From contig JBGTCV010000047.1 of assembly GCA_041748655.1 (NCBI GenBank), positions 28,308 to 92,307 of the forward strand: 64,000 nt of DNA. Direction: 5' to 3'. Positions 9,801-17,864 of this stretch are shown piece by piece. Numbering within the stretch: the stretch's first letter is position 1; every line of letters starts with the position of its first letter. A model generated the notes under the pieces. That model worked only from the letters and a program-made list of their open reading frames with translations, was not told where the DNA came from and did no database searches. Position numbers and translations under genes: made by a program. The stretch is from Leptofilum sp041748655. Its GTDB lineage: Bacteria; Chloroflexota; Anaerolineae; Promineifilales; Promineifilaceae.

Positions 9801-10884
9801 CATGCAGCCGCATAGGCACACAAATAATGGAGTGGGGCGCCCCGTCGCCGCTGATGCCAGGCACCGGTTTTTCTTCGTGCGGCCAGTTGTCGGTAGCAAA
9901 AGGGACATTGTTATTAATAACCCAGGCAACCAGGCTGTCTTTATCACCCAGCGGAATGGGCTGGCGCGTAATACGCTTATGATTTTCCAAAACGCAAGGA
10001 AATTCGATGATCTCTTCGTTGGAGTCTACCATAGCGATGTAGCAGGTAGGCGGGGTAAAAATATGAAGCAGCTGGTCATGAATCTCTTGCAGGGTTTGCT
10101 GCAATGGCTTGAGCACCCGCACAGATTCAGTAACGTGGTAGATGGTCTCCAGCTGGTTGGCCCGCTGCCACGCTTGCTGCGAGAGCTGCTGGTGGCTCAG
10201 CGCCACCCCAATATAACCAGCGACGAGAGAGAATACGGCCGTTTGCAACCGCATATCTGCCACCGAAGACGCCATAACCTGCAAAATAGCCCGAACCTGG
10301 TTTAGTTCACTCTTCACCGGCAAAAGAAGCTGGCGCTCTTGCAGCAGCAGCCGCATCTCGGTTACATTTTCCAGATTGCTGTCCGCATCAACGGGAAGCC
10401 AACCGCTGGGAGAGCCAAACAGGGTATGCAAAGCTTTGGGCTTGCCGCCAACATCACACAAAACCAGCCTGGCCTGGCAGCCGGGAAATGCCTGGGTAAA
10501 AGTGGCTGCAATGCGGCCCGTAATTAAATCAAATGAGTGATGCTCAATGAGGGCCTGACTGATTTGGGTCAGCAAGGTTTGCTGCGCGGCAGAAGGCAGC
10601 AGCTGCTGCTGCAAAAATGGGCTGAGGGCCAGTAAGCTGGCCACCAATGCAGCCAGATCAGGATTGGTTGGTGTGGCGGTAAATTGTAAAGCATAGCCTG
10701 TCTGCCCAATCCACCACAGATTACGCCCATTTTCGATCTCAGGCACAATCAACAGCGATTCAACGGCCAGATGCTGCTGCACAAATGGTTGTAACACAGC
10801 ATAAACAGCCTCCCAGGAGGTGGCAGCCTGTAAGTTTTGTTGCAATAAGTTGAGTGCGTAAAGCGCATCGTTACGGTGGGGCAT
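6829..10884 (-). CDS. Cytoplasmic multi-GAF sensor histidine kinase
   Basis: This 1351-residue kinase has no membrane segment. Five clear GAF domains occupy roughly residues 240-1080, plus a degenerate GAF-like N-terminal region; they are separated by short helices of the type ELSTLYQASATM/ELSTFHDIVLRL. The catalytic core is C-terminal: H-box NVSHELRTPLTF, N-box LIGNAFKFSPDGG, G1 VVDEGIGMP and G2 GGTGIGLAIVKRI. GAF domains bind small ligands, cyclic nucleotides or chromophores. I see no clear chromophore cysteine assignment, so the signal is unknown. No response regulator is adjacent, so it is an orphan kinase. Start ATG 10884. Several exact copies of the ACGGCCGT palindrome lie inside it, in several frames. 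Confidence 0.92.
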   Translation of the reverse strand: MPHRNDALYALNLLQQNLQAATSWEAVYAVLQPFVQQHLAVESLLIVPEIENGRNLWWIGQTGYALQFTATPTNPDLAALVASLLALSPFLQQQLLPSAAQQTLLTQISQALIEHHSFDLITGRIAATFTQAFPGCQARLVLCDVGGKPKALHTLFGSPSGWLPVDADSNLENVTEMRLLLQERQLLLPVKSELNQVRAILQVMASSVADMRLQTAVFSLVAGYIGVALSHQQLSQQAWQRANQLETIYHVTESVRVLKPLQQTLQEIHDQLLHIFTPPTCYIAMVDSNEEIIEFPCVLENHKRITRQPIPLGDKDSLVAWVINNNVPFATDNWPHEEKPVPGISGDGAPHSIICVPMRLHGEVLGAISIQSDVPDAFDASDFQTLTAVAAHITVIIKNARLFTQTRELVDRGAHDYQTAVALRQAIAVISTSLQAESVVNHLLLALGNVVSYNNAFAFLLSDEELKLVSSRDFYDRPVVVTAEEAEAAWRNHPLVQSIISKEELIRIDDVRADARWQPMPHTANTRSWMGVPLSAGGVLLGILIFDSQIASAFDQRVEWLASTLAAHASVAIQNAMLFQQTEQQLAELSTLYQASATMTANLDQDFVLQTVVSEMVRALQVDSCTIFVWNEDFQTLYPAAHKNQVSIKYLTQDEKDVLVGLSNIENLASYNVVQRVFETHQIENLRADLPGNQDGLDLLRAAGLQSVILVPLVRRNKVLGLLALGDVAEPRNYMQGQLRLAQNLAGQAAVAIEHAHLFGQAQRRIEELSTFHDIVLRLNEPLQLNVVLDTITESALKLIPATNLHIFLYDSETQMFSNGSALWRDGRRTAAVAKVRPAGSGLTSTVVQEGRPIVINDAPNHPFYQSEPASSWGIYAIAGFPLKYGDKVIGAFTATYLYPHTFSEDELLLLNLLAEQAAVAIRNASSFAESQRRLRDMSALVDMAKQVTGNLKLQSVLQTTVQILQGLLNARASTITMLTEDGDGLLVKAAVGINPQFMNARMQLSESISGVVVQGAELVYIRDSYSDPDFLFFDERVRSLLVVPLIVRDKPVGTLTIDSDRPYAFTESDTQLMTIAAAQVSVAIANARLFEELEERAAELAVAYNELKESDRLKDELVQNVSHELRTPLTFVKGYVDLLMDGDKGLLTPEQQEYLQIVSDKTDDITRIIEDIITLQRIDAGNLQLEVTSMVDLLQTAVINHRLVADKKGLSIVSSIPPGQKGSVRIDKGRINQVLDNLIGNAFKFSPDGGTIRLSMAENGQEVLVSVVDEGIGMPTEKHQRIFERFYQIDGSSRRRFGGTGIGLAIVKRIIDAHEGKIWVESELNKGSAFFFTLPIVNVNQVIAETVPEP

Positions 10885-11232
10885 AGGCCAATCAGACTGA
10901 TATTTCAGGATTTACACAATTTAGAAAAAGACCTGACAGATTTGCAAAATGTTCATCAAAACCTATCAGGTCTGTGTAAAACCCAAATTTCAATAAAATT
11001 TGGTTTCGTTGTATTGTCAGGTGCGACGCACTTTTTCTAGACCGATTTGCCTTGAGGCTGTTTGGGGAAAGCGCGTCGCACCTCTGCAAAAGTGTCTTGT
11101 CTACAAACATTCAACATGTAACCATGTTTTAGTTGAGTCGTCAATTATCCATAGTGAAAGAGGCGTAAAAAGTTATCGAACCAACCTAATGTTCCACACT
11201 TCTCTGTATTTCTATCTAACGATGCAATTTAG
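10885..11232. repeat. Intergenic region with two inverted repeats
   Basis: This 348-bp gap between the 5' end of the kinase gene and the 3' end of secA has no convincing gene. It holds two inverted repeats: an imperfect 15-bp one (10929-10943 with 10959-10973, core AGACCTGA) and a perfect 11-bp one (AGGTGCGACGC at 11019-11029 and its complement at 11073-11083). The second recurs as a tight hairpin at 37584-37608, so it is a dispersed element. Confidence 0.6.
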
Positions 11233-14200
11233 CTACCTACGACGACCACGCTTTTTGCCAGATGTCGTTGCAGCTCCGGCAGGCCGGCCATTTGCCCCAG
11301 ATGGCTGCGACGCTGCCAAATCTTGCTTCATGTGGCACTGCTTATACTTCTTGCCGCTGCCACAGGGGCACGGATCGTTACGGCCCACTTTGGGCATATC
11401 GCGCCGGAGCTCAACACCACGCCCTTTTTCCCGCTTCACCACCTGGTAGCCAGCCTCGCGGGCCTGGGTCTGGTAAGCTACCTCAGCTTCATGTTGCTGA
11501 ATAAAGGAACGATGCTGCTCCACCTGGAAGAAAAAGCGATCCACAATGTTTTGCTCGATGTTGTTGCGCATATCGTTAAACATTTGGGCCGAACGAATTT
11601 TGTACTGCACTTTGGGATCTCGCTGCCCCACCGCCTCCAGGCCAATTTCGCGCCGCAAATCGTCGGCGGCGGTTAGATAATCGCGCCACTCCCGGTCGAT
11701 AGAGTTGAGCAGCAGCAAGCGCTGGAAATTGCGGTATTCTTCTTCGCCGATCTGGTTGCGCCACTTTTCTTGCTGTTTGCTGACGTACGCTTTCAGGGCC
11801 ACTTCAAGCTGTTCGCCCTCCAGAGCAGAAAGGGTATCTAGCAGCAGCTGACGCAAAGCGGCGTTGGCCTGGTTAGAAAAGCGGGTTTGGCGGTATTCGG
11901 CCGTTTTCAACGACAGCCCATCCAGCGCAAACTGCGAAAAGGCGTGATTCAGCTGTTCCTCAGATTCTTGCCAGATTCGATCCCGTTCGGCCGTTGGCAT
12001 CTCTACATGGTCTGCCACAAACTCGTTGTAAAAATTTTGCACGCTGGCCACGTATTCGCGCCGTATATTTTCCTTGGCCTGTACCTGCCCCGATTTACGG
12101 GCCGAAAGGCTGCCCAAATTGGGGATGGGGGGGAGCAAAGGCAAGAAACGACCCATTGCTCGCAGCAGTTGGTAAATATTGGCCCCGTTTTCTTCATTTT
12201 CGTAGACCAATATCATCAGCCGATCTACCAGCTTGTTACTTGAAAGCTCGCTCAATTCGGCTTTGTCGATGTTAACAATATCGGGCAGCAGACCGCGCAG
12301 CCGGGCCACAACCGCAGTGAGGTTGATCGCATCGGTTGCTTCAGTGGTGAATTCGGCCACAACCCGTTCAATTTCAGTTCGGACAAAGGGCACGTAATTA
12401 TCTACGTAATTATCCACCAGCTGAGCAATGGCTGTGGCAAAGGCATCATCAATCCGGTCATCATAATCGACGCCTTCACCCATTAAAATGGCGCGGCGTT
12501 GGTTGTAGATAGCCATACGCTGACGGTTCATCACATCATCGTATTCCACTATATTTTTGCGCATGTCGAAGTTGTACCCTTCTACACGCTCCTGAGCACT
12601 TTCAATCATACGGTCCAAAACGCCAAATTCCAGGGGCATATCCTCTGGAATGTTGGACAGCAGCCCTTTAGACATCCAGCTTTTCAGGCGTTCACCACCA
12701 AAGCGGCGCATCAAATCATCTTCCAGCGACAAGAAGAAGCGGGAAGAGCCGGGATCGCCCTGGCGAGCGGCCCGACCGCGCAGCTGGTTGTCGATGCGGC
12801 GGGATTCATGCCGTTCGGAGCCAATGACGTGCAGGCCACCCAGCCGCCACACCTCCCGGCGTTCGCCTGCGGTTCCTTTTTGCAAATCGTCGATCTTATC
12901 GATCCATTTCTGCGAGATACCGGGCACGGCCTGGACAACTTTGACAGCTTCTTCTTTGTTTCCGTTTAACACGGCCCGAATGAGGGCGGCACGAGCGTTG
13001 TAGTGCTGCTCGAACAGGACTTCGGCTATAAATTGGGCCAGGAGACCATTGTCGCCCTGGGCACGCTGGTAGCCCACATAGAGATCGCGCAGCCGTGTAG
13101 CTTCCTCGACAAGCGCCACGTCTTTATCCAGCTGTTCCAGGTAGTCGCGGGCTTCGCCAAGGTGGCCACTGGTGATCAGGCGCAGCACCTGGCGAATTTC
13201 GTTGTATTCCAGCTGGTACTGTTCGCCCAGCACGCGGGCCAGGTAGCCCATAACTTGCAGCTCTTCGATTTCGACCAGAGCGGCATCCAGCTTTTCTTTT
13301 TCGGCAATAAGCCAGGGAACCAGGTCGTCGTCTAACTTATTGTTGCGGTTGGTATATTCCTGGGCAGCGGTTTCACCTTCTTCCAGGTATTTGAAGATGA
13401 GTTGGGTGAGTAACGGCCGTTTAAACATCTCCCGTTCCATCATCTCAGCCGCCATACCTTCCGGGTTGCCGCCCAGCAAAATATCGGTACCACGACCCGC
13501 CATGTTGGTAGAGATCGTCACAGCCCCTTTGCGCCCCGCCTGGGCCACCACGAGCGCCTCCGACTGATGAATCTTGGCATTCAGCACCGTATGCGGAATT
13601 TTGGCTTCACTGAGCAGCCGATCAATCGTTTCCGAATGCTCGACAGAGGTCGTGCCCACCAAAACGGGTCGCCCCATTTCTACCATGCGCTGCACCTCAC
13701 GGATGATTGCCTTATCTTTGGCCCCTTCGTTGCCATAAATCTGGTCTGGATGATCCAGGCGTTTGTAAAATTTTGGGTTGTTGGTTTGCGGATCCAGGTA
13801 GACAATCTGATCAGAATTTTCAACCTTTTCTTTTTTCTCTACCAGACCCAGAATATTGTTGTCCACAATATATTGCACATTGGTGGGCAGAGGCGTCACG
13901 CCCAATTTGTAAATCTTGTCGAACTCTTCAGCGTCGGTAAGAGCGGTACCGGTCATACCGGCCAGCTTTTCAAACAGGCGGAAATAGTTTTGCAGGGTAA
14001 TGGTAGCTACCGTCACGGTTTCCCGCTGAATCTCTACCCCTTCTTTCGCCTCAATCGCTTCATGCAAACCCTCAGAATAGCGCCGACCGGCCATTAAGCG
14101 ACCGGTAAAATCATCCACGATGATAACTTCGCCGTTTTGCACCACGTACTGCACGTCTCGCTTGTACATGTATTGCGCTCTCAGGGCATTATCCAGGTAG

Positions 14201-15186
14201 TAGGTCAGGTGGAAAAAGCGAGGATCATACAGGCCGTCGCCTGCGTCGGGATCAATTTCGGGGATGCGCTGCTCAATTTCAGCAATCCCCATATCGGTCA
14301 GGCTGATGGACCGGCTTTTTTCGTCCAAATCGTAATGGCCGTTGGGCTCTTCTTCCTCTTCGGCCGTGTTGCGCTTTAAGCGGCGGACATATTCAGCAAA
14401 GCGACTGTATTCTTTGCCGGAACGGTCGGCCGGGCCAGAGATAATGAGCGGCGTCCGGGCTTCATCAATCAACACATTGTCCACCTCGTCGATGATGGCA
14501 AAAACGAGGTCTCGCTGCACCAGCTTGTCGCGGCTGGTAGCCATGTTGTCGCGCAGATAATCAAAGCCAAACTCGCTGCTGGTACCATAGGTAATGTCGG
14601 CCAGATACGCTTGCCTGCGGGTGCTGGGCCGCCAATGCACCAGTCGTTCATCTTCCAGTTCAGCACCGGGATTAACGTAGTCTGGATCATACAAAGCGGA
14701 GAATTTTTGCGGGCCAATACAGCCCACGGTTAAGCCCAGCAGATTAAAAATCTTGCCCATCCAGCCACCATCACGGCGGACCAGATATTCGTTGACCGTT
14801 ACCAGGTGGACGCCACGACCCGTGAGGGAATTAAGGAAGAGGGGCAGCGTGCCTACCAGGGTTTTGCCTTCACCGGTGCGCATTTCGACCACATCGCCAC
14901 GGTATAGCAAAATGCCGCCCATGATTTGCACGTCGTAATGGCGCAGGCCAGTGGTGCGTACGGAGGCTTCACGCACCAGGGCGAAGGCTTCGGGCAGCAG
15001 GTCGTCCAGGGTTTCCCCGGCGGCGTGGCGGTCTTTAAGTTCGGCCGTTTTGGCCCGCAAGCCGTCATCGGAAAGCTGCTGCAATTGTGGCTCTAAATCG
15101 GCCACAGCCTGCACGGTAGGTTTTAGACTATCAATGATTTTCTGGTTGGGATCACCAACAAATACAGATACAAGTTTTTTAAACAT
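11233..15186 (-). CDS. secA: Preprotein translocase ATPase SecA (oversized)
   Basis: SecA is the motor that drives unfolded preproteins through SecYEG. Walker A is MRTGEGKT (GEGKT at 105-109), motif II lies in IIDEVDNVLIDEA, the GRGTDILLGGNPE segment is intact, and the C-terminus carries the SEC-C zinc motif (NDPCPCGSGKKYKQCH). At 1317 residues it is 300-450 longer than usual. Much of the excess is a charged, helical insertion between GRGTDILLGG and GGLHVIGSERHES, with more near residues 960-1060. Motif VI reads RGRAARQGD instead of the usual GRAGRQGD. It is a single continuous frame, so not a frameshift artefact. ATG 15186 gives the normal N-terminus. Confidence 0.95.
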   Translation of the reverse strand: MFKKLVSVFVGDPNQKIIDSLKPTVQAVADLEPQLQQLSDDGLRAKTAELKDRHAAGETLDDLLPEAFALVREASVRTTGLRHYDVQIMGGILLYRGDVVEMRTGEGKTLVGTLPLFLNSLTGRGVHLVTVNEYLVRRDGGWMGKIFNLLGLTVGCIGPQKFSALYDPDYVNPGAELEDERLVHWRPSTRRQAYLADITYGTSSEFGFDYLRDNMATSRDKLVQRDLVFAIIDEVDNVLIDEARTPLIISGPADRSGKEYSRFAEYVRRLKRNTAEEEEEPNGHYDLDEKSRSISLTDMGIAEIEQRIPEIDPDAGDGLYDPRFFHLTYYLDNALRAQYMYKRDVQYVVQNGEVIIVDDFTGRLMAGRRYSEGLHEAIEAKEGVEIQRETVTVATITLQNYFRLFEKLAGMTGTALTDAEEFDKIYKLGVTPLPTNVQYIVDNNILGLVEKKEKVENSDQIVYLDPQTNNPKFYKRLDHPDQIYGNEGAKDKAIIREVQRMVEMGRPVLVGTTSVEHSETIDRLLSEAKIPHTVLNAKIHQSEALVVAQAGRKGAVTISTNMAGRGTDILLGGNPEGMAAEMMEREMFKRPLLTQLIFKYLEEGETAAQEYTNRNNKLDDDLVPWLIAEKEKLDAALVEIEELQVMGYLARVLGEQYQLEYNEIRQVLRLITSGHLGEARDYLEQLDKDVALVEEATRLRDLYVGYQRAQGDNGLLAQFIAEVLFEQHYNARAALIRAVLNGNKEEAVKVVQAVPGISQKWIDKIDDLQKGTAGERREVWRLGGLHVIGSERHESRRIDNQLRGRAARQGDPGSSRFFLSLEDDLMRRFGGERLKSWMSKGLLSNIPEDMPLEFGVLDRMIESAQERVEGYNFDMRKNIVEYDDVMNRQRMAIYNQRRAILMGEGVDYDDRIDDAFATAIAQLVDNYVDNYVPFVRTEIERVVAEFTTEATDAINLTAVVARLRGLLPDIVNIDKAELSELSSNKLVDRLMILVYENEENGANIYQLLRAMGRFLPLLPPIPNLGSLSARKSGQVQAKENIRREYVASVQNFYNEFVADHVEMPTAERDRIWQESEEQLNHAFSQFALDGLSLKTAEYRQTRFSNQANAALRQLLLDTLSALEGEQLEVALKAYVSKQQEKWRNQIGEEEYRNFQRLLLLNSIDREWRDYLTAADDLRREIGLEAVGQRDPKVQYKIRSAQMFNDMRNNIEQNIVDRFFFQVEQHRSFIQQHEAEVAYQTQAREAGYQVVKREKGRGVELRRDMPKVGRNDPCPCGSGKKYKQCHMKQDLAASQPSGANGRPAGAATTSGKKRGRRR

Positions 15187-15297
15187 AAGCCTACTTCATC
15201 ATTTATAAGGTTAACCTAGCAAAAGAGGGTCAGTGTACCAGGAATGCCTTAATTTTATGTTAGAGAGGAAACGGCCGTATCGCCACCCTCACCCACG

Positions 15298-16245
15298 TTA
15301 CTCATTAAACAATTCACCCACGCTGCGCCCTTCATGCGAACGCACAATCACCTCGCCCAGCAGTTCCGCTACCGATAAAACGGTAATGTTGGGCAGCATC
15401 TTCTCTGGCGGAATCGGTATTGTGTCGGTGGTGACAATCTCTTTAATAGGCAGCTGGCTCAGCCGCTCTGCCGCCGGGTCAGACAGCACCGGGTGGGTAA
15501 AGGTAACATAGACATCTTTAGCTCCCTGCGCTTTAACCAGCTGCACTGCCTGTTGAATTGAACCGGCCGTATCCACCAGATCGTCCACAATGATTACATC
15601 CTTATCGGCCACATTCCCGATGAGCGCCAGCGCTTCCCGTTCGTTTCTGTTACCGATGCGCCGCTTTTCCACAAAAGCCAGCGGCAAATTCAGATCGACA
15701 GCGAAATTGCGCCCCTGTTTAGCAAAACCTAAATCTGGCGTCACCACCACCGCATCCAAATTTTTCTCCAAAAAATATTCTACCTGAATATGAAAAGCGG
15801 TGAGCGAATCGCCAGGGATTTTGTAAAAACCCTGAATTTGCGCCGCATGGAGATCAATCGTCATCCAGCGGTCTGCCCCAGCTACTTCGATAAGATCGGC
15901 CAGCAGCCGGGCAGAAATGGGCACACGGGGCTGATCTTTTTTGTCGCTTTGGGAGTAGGCCATGTAGGGCACCACCACCGTAATGCGCCCGGCAGAGTCT
16001 CGCTTGAGGCAGTCGATGGCGATCAATGTTTCCATGATGTTGCGATGGACAGGGCGAACATGGCTCTGGATCAGATAAACATCCTGACCTCGCACGCTGC
16101 CATGCAACTTGACAAAGAGGTTTTCGTTGGGAAATTCCACAATATCCCAGCCGCTCAGGGGAATTTTTACGTATTCTGCAATTCGTTGTGCCAGTTCAGG
16201 GCAGCCCGAACCGGCGAACAACTTAATATCACCGTATGCCATCAT
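15298..16245 (-). CDS. prs: Ribose-phosphate pyrophosphokinase (PRPP synthase)
   Basis: It makes PRPP from ribose 5-phosphate and ATP, feeding nucleotide, histidine and tryptophan synthesis. The 315-residue length is standard. Motifs include YMAYSQSDKKDQPR (ATP/catalytic region), TIDLHAAQIQGFY, VTPDLGFAKQGRNFA, and the PRPP loop DVIIVDDLVDTAGS. The start is one of two tandem ATGs (16245 or 16242). Only 3 bp separate it from the upstream meaB stop, so it is likely in one operon with the methylmalonyl-CoA mutase helper genes, an unusual partner set. Confidence 0.95.
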   Translation of the reverse strand: MMAYGDIKLFAGSGCPELAQRIAEYVKIPLSGWDIVEFPNENLFVKLHGSVRGQDVYLIQSHVRPVHRNIMETLIAIDCLKRDSAGRITVVVPYMAYSQSDKKDQPRVPISARLLADLIEVAGADRWMTIDLHAAQIQGFYKIPGDSLTAFHIQVEYFLEKNLDAVVVTPDLGFAKQGRNFAVDLNLPLAFVEKRRIGNRNEREALALIGNVADKDVIIVDDLVDTAGSIQQAVQLVKAQGAKDVYVTFTHPVLSDPAAERLSQLPIKEIVTTDTIPIPPEKMLPNITVLSVAELLGEVIVRSHEGRSVGELFNE

Positions 16246-16248
16246 AAG

Positions 16249-17262
16249 TCAATACTTGTTACCTTTACGTTCGCGTTCTGTTTTGGCGAAGAGTTGATGT
16301 ACGGCCGTATACGGGTCTACTTTTCGCTCGGCAACGGCCGTTAACAGCGTTTCCTTAACATCCTGCGGCACAGACGCCTGAAATTGGGCCATAAAGCGCA
16401 GCTGCAAAAGCATCTCCACCTCGCGCCAGCTGCGCTCTTTTTCACGCTGGAGCCATTCGCCACTTTGGCGCAAATGCGTCATATGCTGGCCCAGCATCTT
16501 GGCCAGCGCCGTCATCCCTTTTCCCTCGGTAGCCACGGTTTCCAGAACGGGAATATCCCAGGCGGCGCTGCCATTGTCCTGGGATCTGGTTGATGAAATA
16601 CGGCCGCTTTGCCGCGTACCACCCACTGGCCCCAAATGCAGCATCATCTGCAAAGAGCGCACCGTGCGGTTCGCACCCGGCCTATCCGCCTTGTTGACCA
16701 CCAAAATATCGGCAATCTCCAAAATACCTGCCTTGATCGACTGAATTTCATCCCCCATACCCGGCGCTTCAATGACAACTGTGGTATGAGCGGCATTGGC
16801 TATATCCACCTCCGCCTGACCCGCTCCCACCGTTTCCACCAGGATGTAGTCAAAACCAGCCGCATCTAGCACCTTGATCACTGAAGCGGTGGCCCGCGCC
16901 AACCCGCCCAGGCTGCCCCGCGACGCCATGCTGCGAATATAGACGCCGGGATCGCCAGATAAATCACGCATCCGTACGCGGTCGCCCAGCAAAGCGCCCC
17001 CGGTAAATGGGCTGCTGGGGTCTACCGCAATGATGCCAATGCGAACCTCTTGCTGGCGCAAGGTTTTTACCAGCGCGTTCACCACGGTGCTCTTACCTGC
17101 ACCCGGCGAACCGGTGATACCCACCACATGCGCTTTGCCGGTGAATGGGTAAAGCGCCTGAATTGCCTGCTCGGCTGCTGTCGGGCTGTTTTCAACCTGG
17201 GTGATCAGCCGGGCAATGGCCCGAATCTGCCCCTGGCGCACCTGTTCCAGCAGCTCTTTCAC
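16249..17262 (-). CDS. meaB: Methylmalonyl-CoA mutase-associated GTPase MeaB (ArgK family)
   Basis: This G3E-class GTPase protects and reloads B12-dependent acyl-CoA mutases. The 337-residue protein shows Walker A GSPGAGKST (51-59), the VDPSSPFTGGALLGDR segment, VETVGAGQAEVDIAN and the base-specificity motif NKAD. It overlaps the upstream B12-binding gene by 4 bp, so the two are translationally coupled. This supports a partnership with a split methylmalonyl- or isobutyryl-type mutase whose large catalytic subunit is not in the window. Confidence 0.95.
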   Translation of the reverse strand: MKELLEQVRQGQIRAIARLITQVENSPTAAEQAIQALYPFTGKAHVVGITGSPGAGKSTVVNALVKTLRQQEVRIGIIAVDPSSPFTGGALLGDRVRMRDLSGDPGVYIRSMASRGSLGGLARATASVIKVLDAAGFDYILVETVGAGQAEVDIANAAHTTVVIEAPGMGDEIQSIKAGILEIADILVVNKADRPGANRTVRSLQMMLHLGPVGGTRQSGRISSTRSQDNGSAAWDIPVLETVATEGKGMTALAKMLGQHMTHLRQSGEWLQREKERSWREVEMLLQLRFMAQFQASVPQDVKETLLTAVAERKVDPYTAVHQLFAKTERERKGNKY

Positions 17263-17678
17263 GCCGCGTCCTCAGCCGGAGAAGTACCAATTGAATCCCA
17301 GATAAAGGCGATGATCTCTTCTGTGCTGGCACCGGGACCAAAAATACCGGTGACGCCCCACTCTTTAAGAACGGGCAGATCATCATTAGGAATGATGCCG
17401 CCTAAAAAGAGGGGCACATCCTGCATCTGATTGGCGTGCAAAAGTTCCACAATGCGCTGTACCAGCGGCATGTGCGCCCCAGACAAAATACTCAGGCCGA
17501 TGGCGTCGGCATCTTCTTGCAGGGCGGCTTCGACCACCATCTCTGGCGTCTGGCGCAGGCCGGTGTAGATGACCTCCATACCGGCGTCGCGCAGCGCTCT
17601 GGCAACAACCTTGGCACCCCGATCGTGGCCATCCAGGCCCGGTTTGGCGATTAAAATACGCGGTTTTGTGTGTTCCAT
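17259..17678 (-). CDS. Cobalamin-binding small subunit of an acyl-CoA mutase
   Basis: This stand-alone 139-residue B12-binding domain matches the C-terminal domain of methylmalonyl-CoA mutase. It has the GLDGHDRGAK motif (the DxHxxG-type signature whose His coordinates cobalt), SILSGAHM, and the GGIIPNDD loop. It would assemble with a separate catalytic alpha-subunit to isomerise methylmalonyl-CoA/succinyl-CoA or a related pair. Its coupling to meaB fits this. The catalytic subunit must be elsewhere. ATG 17678 gives the expected N-terminus. Confidence 0.9.
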   Translation of the reverse strand: MEHTKPRILIAKPGLDGHDRGAKVVARALRDAGMEVIYTGLRQTPEMVVEAALQEDADAIGLSILSGAHMPLVQRIVELLHANQMQDVPLFLGGIIPNDDLPVLKEWGVTGIFGPGASTEEIIAFIWDSIGTSPAEDAA

Positions 17679-17798
17679 AGCTCTGCTTACTCCAAAACAA
17701 TGTGGGTTGTTGTGGGCTATTTTTCAAAAATCCAGGTTTGATTATACCGACTGAAATGAGGTTTTGCGAGAGCAGAGCTGCTTTTACATAATCTCCTC

Positions 17799-17828
17799 TT
17801 GCGAATAGAAGGGTTTCTGGTCTATACT
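17799..17828 (+). promoter_or_regulatory. Putative sigma-70 promoter of the SH3b gene
   Basis: TTGCGA (17799-17804) and TATACT (17823-17828) are 18 bp apart. Transcription starting about 7 bases later would exclude the longest possible reading frame and supports ATG 17865, which has an AAGGAGG ribosome binding site at 17852-17858. Confidence 0.5.
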
Positions 17829-17864
17829 GTGCCTGGACGTTATGTCATCTCAAGGAGGATTCTC

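Noticed and set aside
9802..10305. Long plus-strand frames opposite the histidine kinase gene
   Set aside because: They are antisense to strongly supported GAF domains, have no family resemblance and no ribosome binding site.
10885..11232. Small minus-strand frame 10892-11110 in the gap upstream of the kinase
   Set aside because: It spans the inverted repeats, has no recognisable domain and a composition like the gap.
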